This document shows positions 21,780-32,634 of a stretch of 64,000 bases of DNA, piece after piece; within the stretch, counting starts at the first letter, position 1; each line of letters opens with the position of its first letter. Both the position numbers and the translations under genes were made by a program. This stretch comes from Trichobilharzia regenti (lineage: Eukaryota > Platyhelminthes > Trematoda > Strigeidida > Schistosomatidae), in NCBI GenBank assembly GCA_944472135.2, contig CALYDD020000389.1, positions 1 to 64,000 on the forward strand, written 5' to 3'. A model generated the notes under the pieces. That model saw only the letters and a program-made list of their open reading frames with translations. It ran no database searches and had not been told where the DNA came from.

Positions 21780-22137
21780 TCAGTCAAACCTGATGAGAAA
21801 TAACTTGTGATATTTTAAAATGATGGATTTATGTAATATACAATTACCTTGATCTACACATTTTTTCACATGCGTCTTTTGTATCAAACTTATTATCGTT
21901 TCCTCCATTAGCATAGTAGGTGAACGTCATACATTGTCCAAAAACCGCTTCATAATAAAATTTTTCTTGTGAGTCATTACCATAACCTTCATCTTTAGGA
22001 TAAAAACAGATTACTGAAATGAAATAAACCAGGATAAAATTAACCGCAATCAATTTAAAAAGTTGGGCTTCCTAAGTATAAATTTACTATATATATCAGA
22101 TAATTTTTACCAAAATTGAATTCTACTCTACCTTCAT
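21780..22137 (-). CDS. Secreted four-cysteine Kunitz-domain protein, copy 1 (three exons)
   Basis: Model: exon 1 22137-22132 (ATG AAG, then donor GTAGAG), 60-nt intron, exon 2 22071-21848 (acceptor CTTAG, donor GTAATT), 58-nt intron, exon 3 21789-21780 (acceptor TTTCTCATCAG, stop TGA). It gives exactly 79 residues. Residues 1-23 (MKEAQLFK, then a hydrophobic run) form a signal peptide, and 24-74 align with BPTI 5-55 without a gap. Cysteines at BPTI positions 5, 30, 51 and 55 are present. Positions 14 and 38 are Gly and Asn, so the C14-C38 disulfide is lost. P1 (position 15) is Asn inside an N-D-S glycosylation sequon. Kunitz proteins usually inhibit serine proteases, but this active loop argues against classic trypsin inhibition. 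A TTTCAG just upstream of exon 1 could be a trans-splice or cis-splice acceptor. Splicing is predicted, not shown. Confidence 0.75.
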
Positions 22138-22299
22138 ACACACGTTGTCTTCTTACAACTGAAATTTGATATGTTAGTTAGATTTACACTGAAGTGATAC
22201 ATACAATCAGTTGATAATGAACACTTCTGGAAAATCAGTATAAGCAAAATTATTCCGAACATATTATTTTTCCAAAGTTGTCAGTTATTTCTTCCTTAT

Positions 22300-22327
22300 A
22301 CGTATATATATATATATATATATATAC
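22300..22327. repeat. TA microsatellite, unit 1
   Basis: This is a short (TA)n run in the upstream flank of the Kunitz gene. The matching runs in units 2 and 3 are longer. Length differences here account for 14 nt of the spacing difference between units 1 and 2. Confidence 0.9.
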
Positions 22328-22329
22328 AT

Positions 22330-24545
22330 TTCTCATGTGAAAACAGACAGCATTTAGTATAGTTGTTGTAATATAGTAGAATGGTGAAGGGGTGCTTTAA
22401 TTCACAATAGATTTCAGACAATAATGTCAGGTGTACTTGTATGCAAACCGAAGTATAAGCAATTTAGATATGTTTATTAAATTCACTGTTGAGAATGTGT
22501 CTCATTGGTGGTAAAATTACCTCATGAATTAAAAGTAGTGACATTACGTTTTGTATATTTCGCCTACTCAGTATTTTCTTCAACGTGAAACTTCGTCCAT
22601 TATTTATGCCCCGTTTTAAATGATTATTTATCGTCACTCTCTATTTAAAATGATACTGTCAACATTAGCAGTAATAAATGTGAACTAAATCATCTACGAC
22701 AATATTTGAATAGTCATCACTCAACTATCAAAATCATTGTTGAAACAGAAACTTGAAAAAAAATCCGCTTTTGAAGTTCACACTAACAAATACATTTAAT
22801 AGGGAATTGAACGGAATAGTATGGAAAGGGACTTCGTGAAACCACCAGCTGACAAAAGTTTAAATTTGGGTGGTGACAAGCCATACTCCAAAACCTGCTG
22901 ATAACCCTCGGAACATAACCCACAGAACCTGCAACCTGACGTTAACAGATGAAGAAATCCCACTTGTGAGGAGGATTCTAATTCAGAATACTTATCCACC
23001 ATGTTTTATAGCTCAGCACAAAGGAAACAAACACAAACAATTACATATCTCTGCACAAGAGACTGTTACACATAAAAGACACATATAAAGAAAAATTACT
23101 GGATTATACTTTGAAAAAAGATGCAACCTGCAGTGAACAACAACAGCTTTCACATTGAAATCAAAACTGAAATTCCCCTGTTACCCAATATTCTCCACTA
23201 ATTCTGAATATACAGTTTTTAATCTTTTTGTTCACTCCTACGTGTATCCGCTGATTTACTCGTTCATGTAGAGCACCCGTTTTGCGTTTTTATCTTCAGA
23301 AACCAAGATTCACTATCTAGAAAGAGATTGATCAATGGATCAGTGAGTAGTTTCACAGCTGCACACACATTTTAAATTGGTTACTGAGAATTGATCCACT
23401 ATTAATTCGGCAGTAGGTGCTTTTGTAGCTTTGAATTACTTGGGTCTTAGGTTAACCACCTGCAAGTCATACAGAATTACCACTGAAAGAAATAGAAAAC
23501 CAGGAAACTTTAACACTTCGAATGAAGCAGCAACATTCAATACGATATAGGCAGAGCGAAGCGTCGACGAATGTGGCCTAAACGGACATACAGCTACGAA
23601 AGCACTGATAAAGGATGCAAACACCTCAGTCGGTTTTCGTACGGCGATAATACAGAAGGCTGACAAATAAGAGAGACCACCCACTGAGTGGAAGATAGAA
23701 TACCTGATAAAACTATAATAGAAAAACAAAGTCTAATCCTTTCCAAACCATGTGGCAGAAAGATTCCGCTGGTCACCCATACAAAAATACAGGGCCTGAG
23801 TATCTCGCTGGGACTTCAGCTCGTTTGACTTTGAAAACTGTTCGGCAAACAAGACACTAATTCAGTCGTACTGCATACTGCTGGTAAGTGATTTGCCATG
23901 ACTGACTGAAACATTACCTAGTAGTAAAACTGAAAACCTAGTAATGATCATATAGCATTGAACAGTTCCCTTCATGTTGTAAACAACTGTGATTCGTAAA
24001 CATTTGACAGATTCTGAACAACTATACCTTCAGTGAAATTAAAACGATTTGTTACCCAATAAGATTTCAAAACAAGCAACCAAGGGTAATAAAGCCGGAT
24101 TAAATGAAAATATCATATTTAGGTAGAACTATTCCTCAGTTGAATACTCTACACACACGGATATATATACTTCAGAAATGACATTATGAAATATACAACT
24201 AATAAGAAAGTTAACTACAATGAATCAGACATTCAGAATGACAGGTGCGAATGTTTTCCTGGTCATGTTCAAATATTTAAGCGGAGAGAGAGTATGAGAG
24301 ATCAAAATTACGAGAAAATACATCACGCTTCAAATAAATCACTTAGACAAACAATTGATAATTGGAGAATACATCAAGAATTGCAAAGAGATTAATACCA
24401 ATAGGAACAGTTATAATTATAATGATCACAACACTAATAATAACGTTGAAGTGAGTTAAGATAATGCTACTGATAAAAGATGGTTTCAAATGAATCAAGA
24501 ATAATAATAATGATAAGAAGTAGAATAATAAATTAAACGTATTAC
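22330..24545. other. Unit 1 segment without a recognised gene
   Basis: This part of the tandem unit holds several short frames that recur in all three units only because the units are copies. Examples are 22796-23088 and 24186-24395. None has a recognisable domain, and frames are open on both strands. I do not call a gene. The equivalents are 27445-29734 and 32635-34923. Confidence 0.5.
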
Positions 24546-25010
24546 CATGGTACATTCAGAGTGACGACCATCATAGAGACCTGGTTTATAAATTTGAATT
24601 ACACAAGCCTCTGCAATTGCAAGCATCTTCTTGTTTTATTGTCTGCTGACAATAGTGAATGACTTGACAGCGTCAATATCATGTCCATAGTCGAGAAGAT
24701 GTTTTGTTATCCAGGTTTTTGACACTTTGCATTCAGCTGTTTTTAACTATTTTGGCAAATACTCCATCATGCGAGTAGACAAGTGCCTTTCTGTATGACC
24801 TATATATTTGCTTCCACAAAAACACTGAAAGTGATATTCGCGGTTTGAAGTGTCGAGGATTGGCGACAGGTCCTTCCCGAATTCTCGAAGCACTCACTTG
24901 TTGGTGACCAAGTTGGAAACCAAGTTACGTAGAATGATAAGTTATCTTGATAGGTTTATCGAGTCTTCATTTGACTAGTCCTTGTACATCATCTCCTTTC
25001 AATGGGAAAC
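24546..25010 (-). pseudogene. PLE endonuclease fragment in unit 1
   Basis: On the minus strand the frame reads CFCGSKYIGHTERHLSTRMM near 24840-24780, the GIY-YIG signature. It continues through an in-frame stop to HLLDYGHDIDAVKSF and a YKPGLYDG-like end. The linker upstream (gactcgataaacctatcaag) matches the second-family PLE at 12.2 kb. The fragment is broken by stops and lacks its reverse transcriptase. Confidence 0.75.
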
Positions 25011-25136
25011 TGAAATAAACAGATTCCTTTCTGCATAATGGATGCCCAAACTAAAGGTTATTGGCAAAAAAGTATATCATAAAATATGTAATAATCTTCT
25101 AAATATTTCCTGAATAAAATATGAAATATATATTGC

Positions 25137-25710
25137 TCCTTTGCGATGCGATTAGAACATAGTGCTTCAACAACACATCTCCACATTGCTCTGTATTCTG
25201 CCGTCCTCTTCAGATGGGTCTACGATTGATCGAACTCTCATTTCTTCCTCACACGATCTCCTCCATGTCTCCCTGGGACGATCCACTCGTCAATTGCCAT
25301 TGAGATTCCACTCGAGGACGTGACGTGCGATGTCATTTGGCGACGTTCTAAGTATATGTCTGACCCATCAATCTGTATTTTCTCTTAAGTATTTCTTGAG
25401 TGATTGGCTCTTGTTTGGTTTGTTTCCATAATTTCTTGTTGCTTATTCTTTCTAGCGATTTGGACTTCAGTATGAAGACAGTGAAGTCGGCAGCTGTTGA
25501 TGAAAAAACGCAACTTGTTGGAAATGCTTTTCGTGGCAAGATGCTTTTCGTGACCCGCATAGAAGCACCAATCGACTTCACGTAGGTGTTTGATATGTGA
25601 ATATGCTTCTTTATGCTGAGTGCAGAAGATTCCCGAACTGGTTTCAGGTTGATGAAGACGTAACTTGCCTTTCCGATTCTGAATTTGACATTTCCTTCCG
25701 TTCCGCCTGT
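25137..25710 (-). pseudogene. RTE LINE 3' fragment at the end of unit 1
   Basis: On the minus strand this shows the post-RT region of an RTE: GTEGNVKFRIGKA, then LKPVRESSALSIKKHIHI, then KLWKQTKQEPITQ. It corresponds to the block GADEDIKVRVGKA to NHEPTVQQ of the RTE at 52.7-53.1 kb. It is cut abruptly at 25710, where unit 2 begins. Confidence 0.75.
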
Positions 25711-26882
25711 CTACAGTCTACTTATTTGTAGTTACTGAAATGTAGTAGGAAGCATTACATCTGCAACTTTATTCTCACAAAGCGAGGCAGGACGGTATTA
25801 AATAACCTGGTTGATAACAAATGGTCTGAGTAACATTTTCAGATTAAAGCAGCGGAAGTAATTATACCTGGCAGCATTTATGTCGTATCTACAACCAATA
25901 AGTCGCTCTTAATGTCAGTACAGTTTGTCCATGGTACACTTATTATATGTCGAAAAAAATTTCTTCACAGAACCATCAATCTTCATTAGTTATACTTTTA
26001 TTACTATTATTGTTATTTATTAGGCAATTACCAGTGTTACTTTATCTAGAATATCAACTGTAAAATGTATTCAGCTATTTACTCGCCTATAAGCTCAACT
26101 TTTATTTCGATTAGGTTACATATCCATTCGCTCTACAGATGTGCAGAAGACAACAACCAGCGGATGCTGCAGAACTTGGAAGCCAATCAACCGATATTAT
26201 GTTTACAAACTAGAGGAAAGACGTCAGTTATCACGAAAACCTGACGATTTACAGAGTATTTAAACTCTGAAATTCCCAAGCTTGAGCGGATGAATGTAAC
26301 CACTAACGGTGAGGAGAGTGAAATCTCCGATGATAAATCATCATAAGGTTTCTACCAACAACAACTCACTTCTATGGAATGTGCCACTTGAAAAAGGAAA
26401 TAAATAAATTATGAAACGGTACCAGGTTCTTCCCATTCATTATAAACTACAACAAATTATCGGTAAATGTGGAATATATAATTTTGAGGTAGTAAAGAAC
26501 CAGTTTTACAGTTCAAAATGTATACGACATTCAGTTTACATGAATAATGAAAATCTTAGTTTCAGAAGTATCAGCTAACTGCATATACAAATTCTCGGTG
26601 CATCGTTTGAATATAATGAAATATCTGTCCTCACCAGCCCTATTCAATGACCACAGATTTCACTTGGCATTACTAGTTAAGTGTATAAGTTACTCTTGCT
26701 TGCAATAATCACGTATTTGTTGAAGTGTATCAGGCTTGCGAAGTCATTACACACTTATTCGCATCTAAGCAACACAACTTGCGTTTGTTGTGACACCTTC
26801 TGAGTGATATCACGGTGCGAAATCCAATAGACTATCTCTTTCAGGGACATATTTCTACAAACTACCTGGAAACTATGTAGTC

Positions 26883-27240
26883 TCAGTCAAACCTGATGAG
26901 AAATAACTTGTGATATTTTAAAATGATGGATTTATGTAATATACAATTACCTTGATCTACACATTTTTTCACATGCGTCTTTTGTATCAAACTTATTATC
27001 GTTTCCTCCATTAGCATAGTAGGTGAACGTCATACATTGTCCAAAAACCGCTTCATAATAAAATTTTCCTTGTGAGTCATTACCATAACCTTCATCTTTA
27101 GGATAAAAACAGATTACTGAAATGAAATAAACCAGGATAAAATTAACCGCAATCAATTTAAAAAGTTGGGCTTCCTAAGTATAAATTTACTATATATATC
27201 AGATAATTTTTACCAAAATTGAATTCTACTCTACCTTCAT
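26883..27240 (-). CDS. Four-cysteine Kunitz-domain protein, copy 2
   Basis: The model is the same as copy 1: exons 27240-27235, 27174-26951 and 26892-26883, with identical splice sites. The only protein change I see is Glu to Gly at BPTI position 19 (DSQEK to DSQGK), within the segment after the reactive loop. The signal peptide, four cysteines, Gly14, Asn38 and the N-D-S sequon at P1 are all kept. Both open copies could be expressed and would be hard to tell apart with short reads. Confidence 0.72.
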
Positions 27241-27402
27241 ACACACGTTGTCTTCTTACAACTGAAATTTGATATGTTAGTTAGTATTACACTGAAGTGA
27301 TACTTACAATCAGTTGATAATGAACACTTCTGGAAAATCAGTATAAGCAAAATTATTCCGAACATATTATTTTTCCAAAGTTGTCAGTTATTTCTTCCTT
27401 AT

Positions 27403-27403
<1 letters not shown>

Positions 27404-27443
<40 letters not shown>
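27404..27443. repeat. TA microsatellite, unit 2
   Basis: An expanded (TA)n run at the same place as in unit 1. The minus-strand YIYIY-type open frame through it is a translation of the repeat, not a gene. Confidence 0.9.
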
Positions 27444-27446
<3 letters not shown>

Positions 27447-29734
27447 TTCTCATGTGAAAACAGACAGCATTTAGTATAGTTGTTGTAATTTAGTAGAATG
27501 GTGAAGGGGTGCTTTAATTCACAATAGATTTCAGACACCACTGTCAGGTGTACTTGTATGCAAACCGAAGTATAAGCAATTTAGATATGTTTATTAAATT
27601 CACTGTTGAGAATGTGTCTCATTGGTGGTAAAATTACCTCATGAATTAAAAGTAGTGACATTAGGTTTTGTATAATTCGCCTTCTCAGTATTTTTTTCAA
27701 CGTGAAACTTGGTCCATTATTTATGCCCCGTTTTAAATGATTATTTATCGTCACTCTCTATTTAAAATGATACTGTCAACATTAGCAGTAATAAATGTGA
27801 ACTAAATGATCTACGACAATATTTGAATAGTCATCACTCAACTATCAAAATCACTGTTGAAACAGAAACTTGAAAAAAAATCCGCTTTTGAAGTTCAGAC
27901 TAACAAATACATTTAATAGGGAATTGAACGGAAGGGTATGGAAAGGGACTTCGTGAAATGACCAGCTGACAAAAGTTTAAATTTCGGTGGTGACAAGCCA
28001 TACTCCAAAACCTGCTGATAACCCTCGGAACATAACTCACAGAACCTGCAACCTGACGTTAACAGATGAAGAAATCCCACTTGTGAGGAGGATTCTAATT
28101 CAGAATACTTATCCACCATGTTTTATAGCTCAGCACAAAGGAAACAAACACAAACAATTACATATCTCTGCACAAGAGACTGTTACACACGATAAACACA
28201 TATAAAGAAGAACTACTGGACGATGCTTTAAAAAAGATGCAACCTGCAGTGAACAACAACAGCTTCCACATTGAAATCAAAACGGAAATTCCCCTGTTAC
28301 CCAATATTCTCCACTAATTCTGAATATACAGTTTTTAATCTTTTTGTTCACTCCTACGTGTATCCGCTGATTTACTCGTTCATGTAGAGCACCCGTTTTG
28401 CGTTTTTATCTTCAGAAACCAAGATTCACTATCTAGAAAGAGATTGATCAATGGATCAGTGAGTAGTTTCACAGCTGCACACACATTTTAAATTGGTTAC
28501 TGAGAATTGATCCACTATGAATTCGGCAGTAGGTGCTTTTGTAGCTTTGAATTACTTGGGTCTTAGGTTAACCACCTGCAAGTCATACAGAATTACCACT
28601 GAAAGAAATAGAAAACCAGGAAACTTTAACACTTCGAATGAAGCAGCAACATTCAATACGATATAGGCAGAGCGAAGCGTCGACGAATGTGGCCTGAACG
28701 GACATACTTCAAAGTAAGCAGCATTTTCAATGTGATATAGATATAGGGAGGCGGGACGAATGTGGCCTGATCAGATGTACAGCTACAGAAGCACTGATAA
28801 AGGATGCAAACACCTCAGTCGGTTTTCGTACGGCGATAATACAGAAGGCTGACAAATAAGAGAGACCACCCACTGAGTGGAAGATAGAATACCTGATAAA
28901 ACTATAATAGAAAAACAAAGTCTAATCCTTTCCAAACCATGTGGCAGAAAGATTCCGCTGGTCACCCATACAAAAATACAGGGCCTGAGTATCTCGCTGG
29001 GACTTCAGCTCGTTTGACTTTGAAAACTGTTCGGCAAACAAGACACTAATTCAGTCGTACTGCATACTGCTGGTAAGTGATTTGCCATGACTGACTGAAA
29101 CATTACCTAGTAGTAAAACTGAAAACCTAGTAATGATCATATAGCATTGAACAGTTCCCTTCATGTTGTAAACAACTGTGATTCGTAAACATTTGACAGA
29201 TTCTGAACAACTATACCTTCAGTGAAATTAAAACGATTTGTTACCCAATAAGATTTCAAAACAAGCAACCAAGGGTAATAAAGCCGGATTAAATGAAAAT
29301 ATCATATTTAGGTAGAACTATTCCTCAGTTGAATACTCTACACACACGGATATATATACTTCAGAAATGACATTATGAAATATACAACTAATAAGAAAGT
29401 TAACTACAATGAATCAGACATTCAGAATGACAGGCGCGAATGTTTCCCTGGTCATGTTCAAATATTTAAGCGGAGAGAGAGTATGAGAGATCAAAATTAC
29501 GAGAAAATACATCACGCTTCAAATAAATCACTTAGACAAACAATTGATAATTGGAGAATACATCAAGAATTGCAAAGAGATTAATACCAATAGGAACAGT
29601 TATAATTATAATGATCACAACACTAATAATAACGTTGAAGTGAGTTAAGATAATGCTACTGATAAAAGATGGTTTCAAATGAATCAAGAATAATAATAAT
29701 GATAAGAAGTAGAATAATAAATTAAACGTATTAC

Positions 29735-30199
29735 CATGGTACATTCAGAGTGACGACCATCATAGAGACCTGGTTTATAAATTTGAATTACACAAGCCTC
29801 TGCAATTGCAAGCATCTTCTTGTTTTATTGTCTGCTGACAATAGTGAATGACTTGACAGCGTCAATATCATGTCCATAGTCGAGAAGATGTTTTGTTATC
29901 CAGGTTTTTGACACTTTGCATTCAGCTGTTTTTAACTATTTTGGCAAATACTCCATCATGCGAGTAGACAAGTGCCTTTCTGTATGACCTATATATTTGC
30001 TTCCACAAAAACACTGAAAGTGATATTCGCGGTTTGAAGTGTCGAGGATTGGCGACAGGTCCTTCCCGAATTCTCGAAGCACTCACTTGTTGGTGACCAA
30101 GTTGGAAACCAAGTTACGTAGAATGATAAGTTATCTTGATAGGTTTATCGAGTCTTCATTTGACTAGTCCTTGTACATCATCTCCTTTCAATGGGAAAC
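29735..30199 (-). pseudogene. PLE endonuclease fragment in unit 2
   Basis: This is the unit 2 copy of the GIY-YIG fragment at 24546-25010, essentially unchanged and with the same in-frame stops. The fragment was therefore already dead before the unit was duplicated. Confidence 0.75.
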
Positions 30200-30325
30200 T
30201 GAAATAAACAGATTCCTTTCTGCATAATGGATGCCCAAACTAAAGGTTATTGGCAAAAAAGTATATCATAAAATATGTAATAATCTTCTAAATATTTCCT
30301 GAATAAAATATGAAATATATATTGC

Positions 30326-30899
30326 TCCTTTGCGATGCGATTAGAACATAGTGCTTCAACAACACATCTCCACATTGCTCTGTATTCTGCCGTCCTCTTC
30401 AGATGGGTCTACGATTGATCGAACTCTCATTTCTTCCTCACACGATCTCCTCCATGTCTCCCTGGGACGATCCACTCGTCAATTGCCATTGAGATTCCAC
30501 TCGAGGACGTGACGTGCGATGTCATTTGGCGACGTTCTAAGTATATGTCTGACCCATCAATCTGTATTTTCTCTTAAGTATTTCTTGAGTGATTGGCTCT
30601 TGTTTGGTTTGTTTCCATAATTTCTTGTTGCTTATTCTTTCTAGCGATTTGGACTTCAGTATGAAGACAGTGAAGTCGGCAGCTGTTGATGAAAAAACGC
30701 AACTTGTTGGAAATGCTTTTCGTGGCAAGATGCTTTTCGTGACCCGCATAGAAGCACCAATCGACTTCACGTAGGTGTTTGATATGTGAATATGCTTCTT
30801 TATGCTGAGTGCAGAAGATTCCCGAACTGGTTTCAGGTTGATGAAGACGTAACTTGCCTTTCCGATTCTGAATTTGACATTTCCTTCCGTTCCGCCTGT
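30326..30899 (-). pseudogene. RTE LINE 3' fragment at the end of unit 2
   Basis: This copy of the fragment at 25137-25710 is truncated at the same base by the start of unit 3. Confidence 0.75.
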
Positions 30900-32071
30900 C
30901 TACAGTCTACTTATTTGTAGTTACTGAAATGTAGTAGGAAGCATTACATCTGCAACTTTATCCTCACAAAGCGAGGCAGGACGGTATTAAATAACCTGGT
31001 TGATAACAAATGGTCTGAGTAACATTTTCAGATTAAAGCAGCGGAAGTAATTATACCTGGCAGCATTTATGTCGTATCTACAACCAATAAGTCGCTCTTA
31101 ATGTCAGTACAGTTTGTCCATGGTACACTTATTATATGTCGAAAAAAATTTCTTGACAGAACCATCAATCTTCATTAGTTGTACTTTTATTACTATTATT
31201 GTTATTTATTAGGCAATTACCAGTGTTACTTTATCTAGAATATCAACTGTAAAATGTATTCAGCTATTTACTCGCCTATAAGCTCAACTTTTATTTCGAT
31301 TAGGTTACATATCCATTCGCTCTACAGATGTGCAGAAGACAACAACCAGCGGATGCTGCAGAACTTGGAAGCCAATCAACCGATATTATGTTTACAAACT
31401 AGAGGAAAGACGTCAGTTATCACGAAAACCTGACGATTTACAGAGTATTTAAACTCTGAAATTCCCAAGCTTGAGAGGATGAATGTGGCCACTAACGGTG
31501 AGGAGAGTGAAATTTCCGATGATAAATCATCATAAGGTTTCTACCAATAACAACTCACCTCTATCTAATGTGCCACTATAAAAAAGAAAGAAATGAATTA
31601 TGAATAGGTATCAGGTACTGCGAATTCATTTGAAACTATGAAGGATTATCAGTGAATATAGAATATATAATTTTGAGGTAGTAAAAAACCAGTTCTACAG
31701 TTGAAAATGTTTGCCACTTTCAGTTTACATGAATAATGAAAGTCTCAGTTTCAGAGGTATCATCTCACTGTATAAACAAATTCTCGGTGCATCGTTTGAA
31801 TATAATGAAATATCTGTCCTCACCAGCCCTATTCAATGACCACAGATTTCACTTGGCATTACTAGTTAAGTGTATAAGTTACTCTTGCTTGCAATAATCA
31901 CGTATTTGTTGAAGTGTATCAGGCTTGCGAAGTCATTACACACTTATTCGCATCTAAGCAACACAACTTGCGTTTGTTGTGACACCTTCTGAGTGATATC
32001 ACGGTGCGAAATCCAATAGACTATCTCTTTCAGGGACATATTTCTACAAACTACCTGGAAACTATGTAGTC

Positions 32072-32430
32072 TCAGTCAAACCTGATGAGAAATAACTTGT
32101 GATATTTTAAAATGATGGATTTATGTAATATACAATTACCTTGATCTACACATTTTTTCACATGCGTCTTTTGTATCAAACTTATTATCGTTTCCTCCAT
32201 TAGCATAGTAGGTGAACGTCATACATTGTCCAAAAACCGCTTCATAATAAAAATTTTTCTTGTGAGTCATTACCATAACCTTCATCTTTAGGATAAAAAC
32301 AGATTACTGAAATGAAATAAACCAGGATAAAATTAACCGCAATCAATTTAAAAAGTTGGGCTTCCTAAGTATAAATTTACTATATATATCAGATAATTTT
32401 TACCAAAATTGAATTCTACTCTACCTTCAT
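32072..32430 (-). pseudogene. Four-cysteine Kunitz gene, copy 3, frameshifted
   Basis: Exons correspond to 32430-32425, 32364-32140 and 32081-32072, and all splice sites are conserved. One extra A in the run at 32249-32253 shifts the frame just after DSQEKF and brings a TGA within three codons, before the second cysteine. The product would be a signal peptide plus a short stub. The change lies in an A/T homopolymer, so an assembly or base-calling error is possible; otherwise it is a recent pseudogene. Confidence 0.75.
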
Positions 32431-32594
32431 ACACACGTTGTCTTCTTACAACTGAAATTTGATATGTTAGTTAGTATTACACTGAAGTGATACTTACAAT
32501 CAGTTGATAATGAACACTTCTGAAAAATCAGTATAAGCAAAATTATTCCGAACATATTATATTTCCAAAGTTGTCAGTTATTTCTTCCTTATAC

Positions 32595-32633
<39 letters not shown>
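32595..32633. repeat. TA microsatellite, unit 3
   Basis: An expanded (TA)n run. The 117-codon frame at 32589-32942 begins in anonymous sequence and ends in this repeat, so it is not a credible gene. Confidence 0.9.

Positions 32634-32634
<1 letters not shown>

Larger units (their letters stand above)
20607..25710 (-). repeat. Tandem unit 1 (about 5.10 kb)
   Basis: This is the first of three head-to-tail copies. It begins at ctacagtctacttatttg and ends at cattccttccgttccgcctgt-like sequence inside an RTE fragment. It is 85 nt shorter than units 2 and 3 for two visible reasons: a shorter TA microsatellite near 22300 and the absence of a 72-nt segment near 23585. It carries the intact Kunitz gene, a PLE fragment and an RTE fragment, all on the minus strand. 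Confidence 0.93.
25711..30899 (-). repeat. Tandem unit 2 (5189 nt)
   Basis: This copy starts directly after the truncated RTE of unit 1 with no spacer. It is nearly identical to unit 1. It holds the 72-nt segment at about 28705-28776, which looks like a local imperfect duplication around cgaatgtggcctga. Its Kunitz gene is open, with one amino-acid change. A private cluster of changes lies near 28190-28240. Confidence 0.93.

Noticed and set aside
21780..21800. Hammerhead core at CTGATGAG near the third Kunitz exon
   Set aside because: There is no GAAA partner and no pairing stems at the right spacing.
22796..23088. Overlapping frames on both strands, present in three units
   Set aside because: The reason is the same as for 24186-24395. 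The plus frame vaguely recalls a PLE N-terminus but not enough to call.
24186..24395. Frame conserved in all three units (also 29375-29584 and 34564-34773)
   Set aside because: Conservation here reflects recent duplication, not selection. There is no domain, and the opposite strand is equally open.
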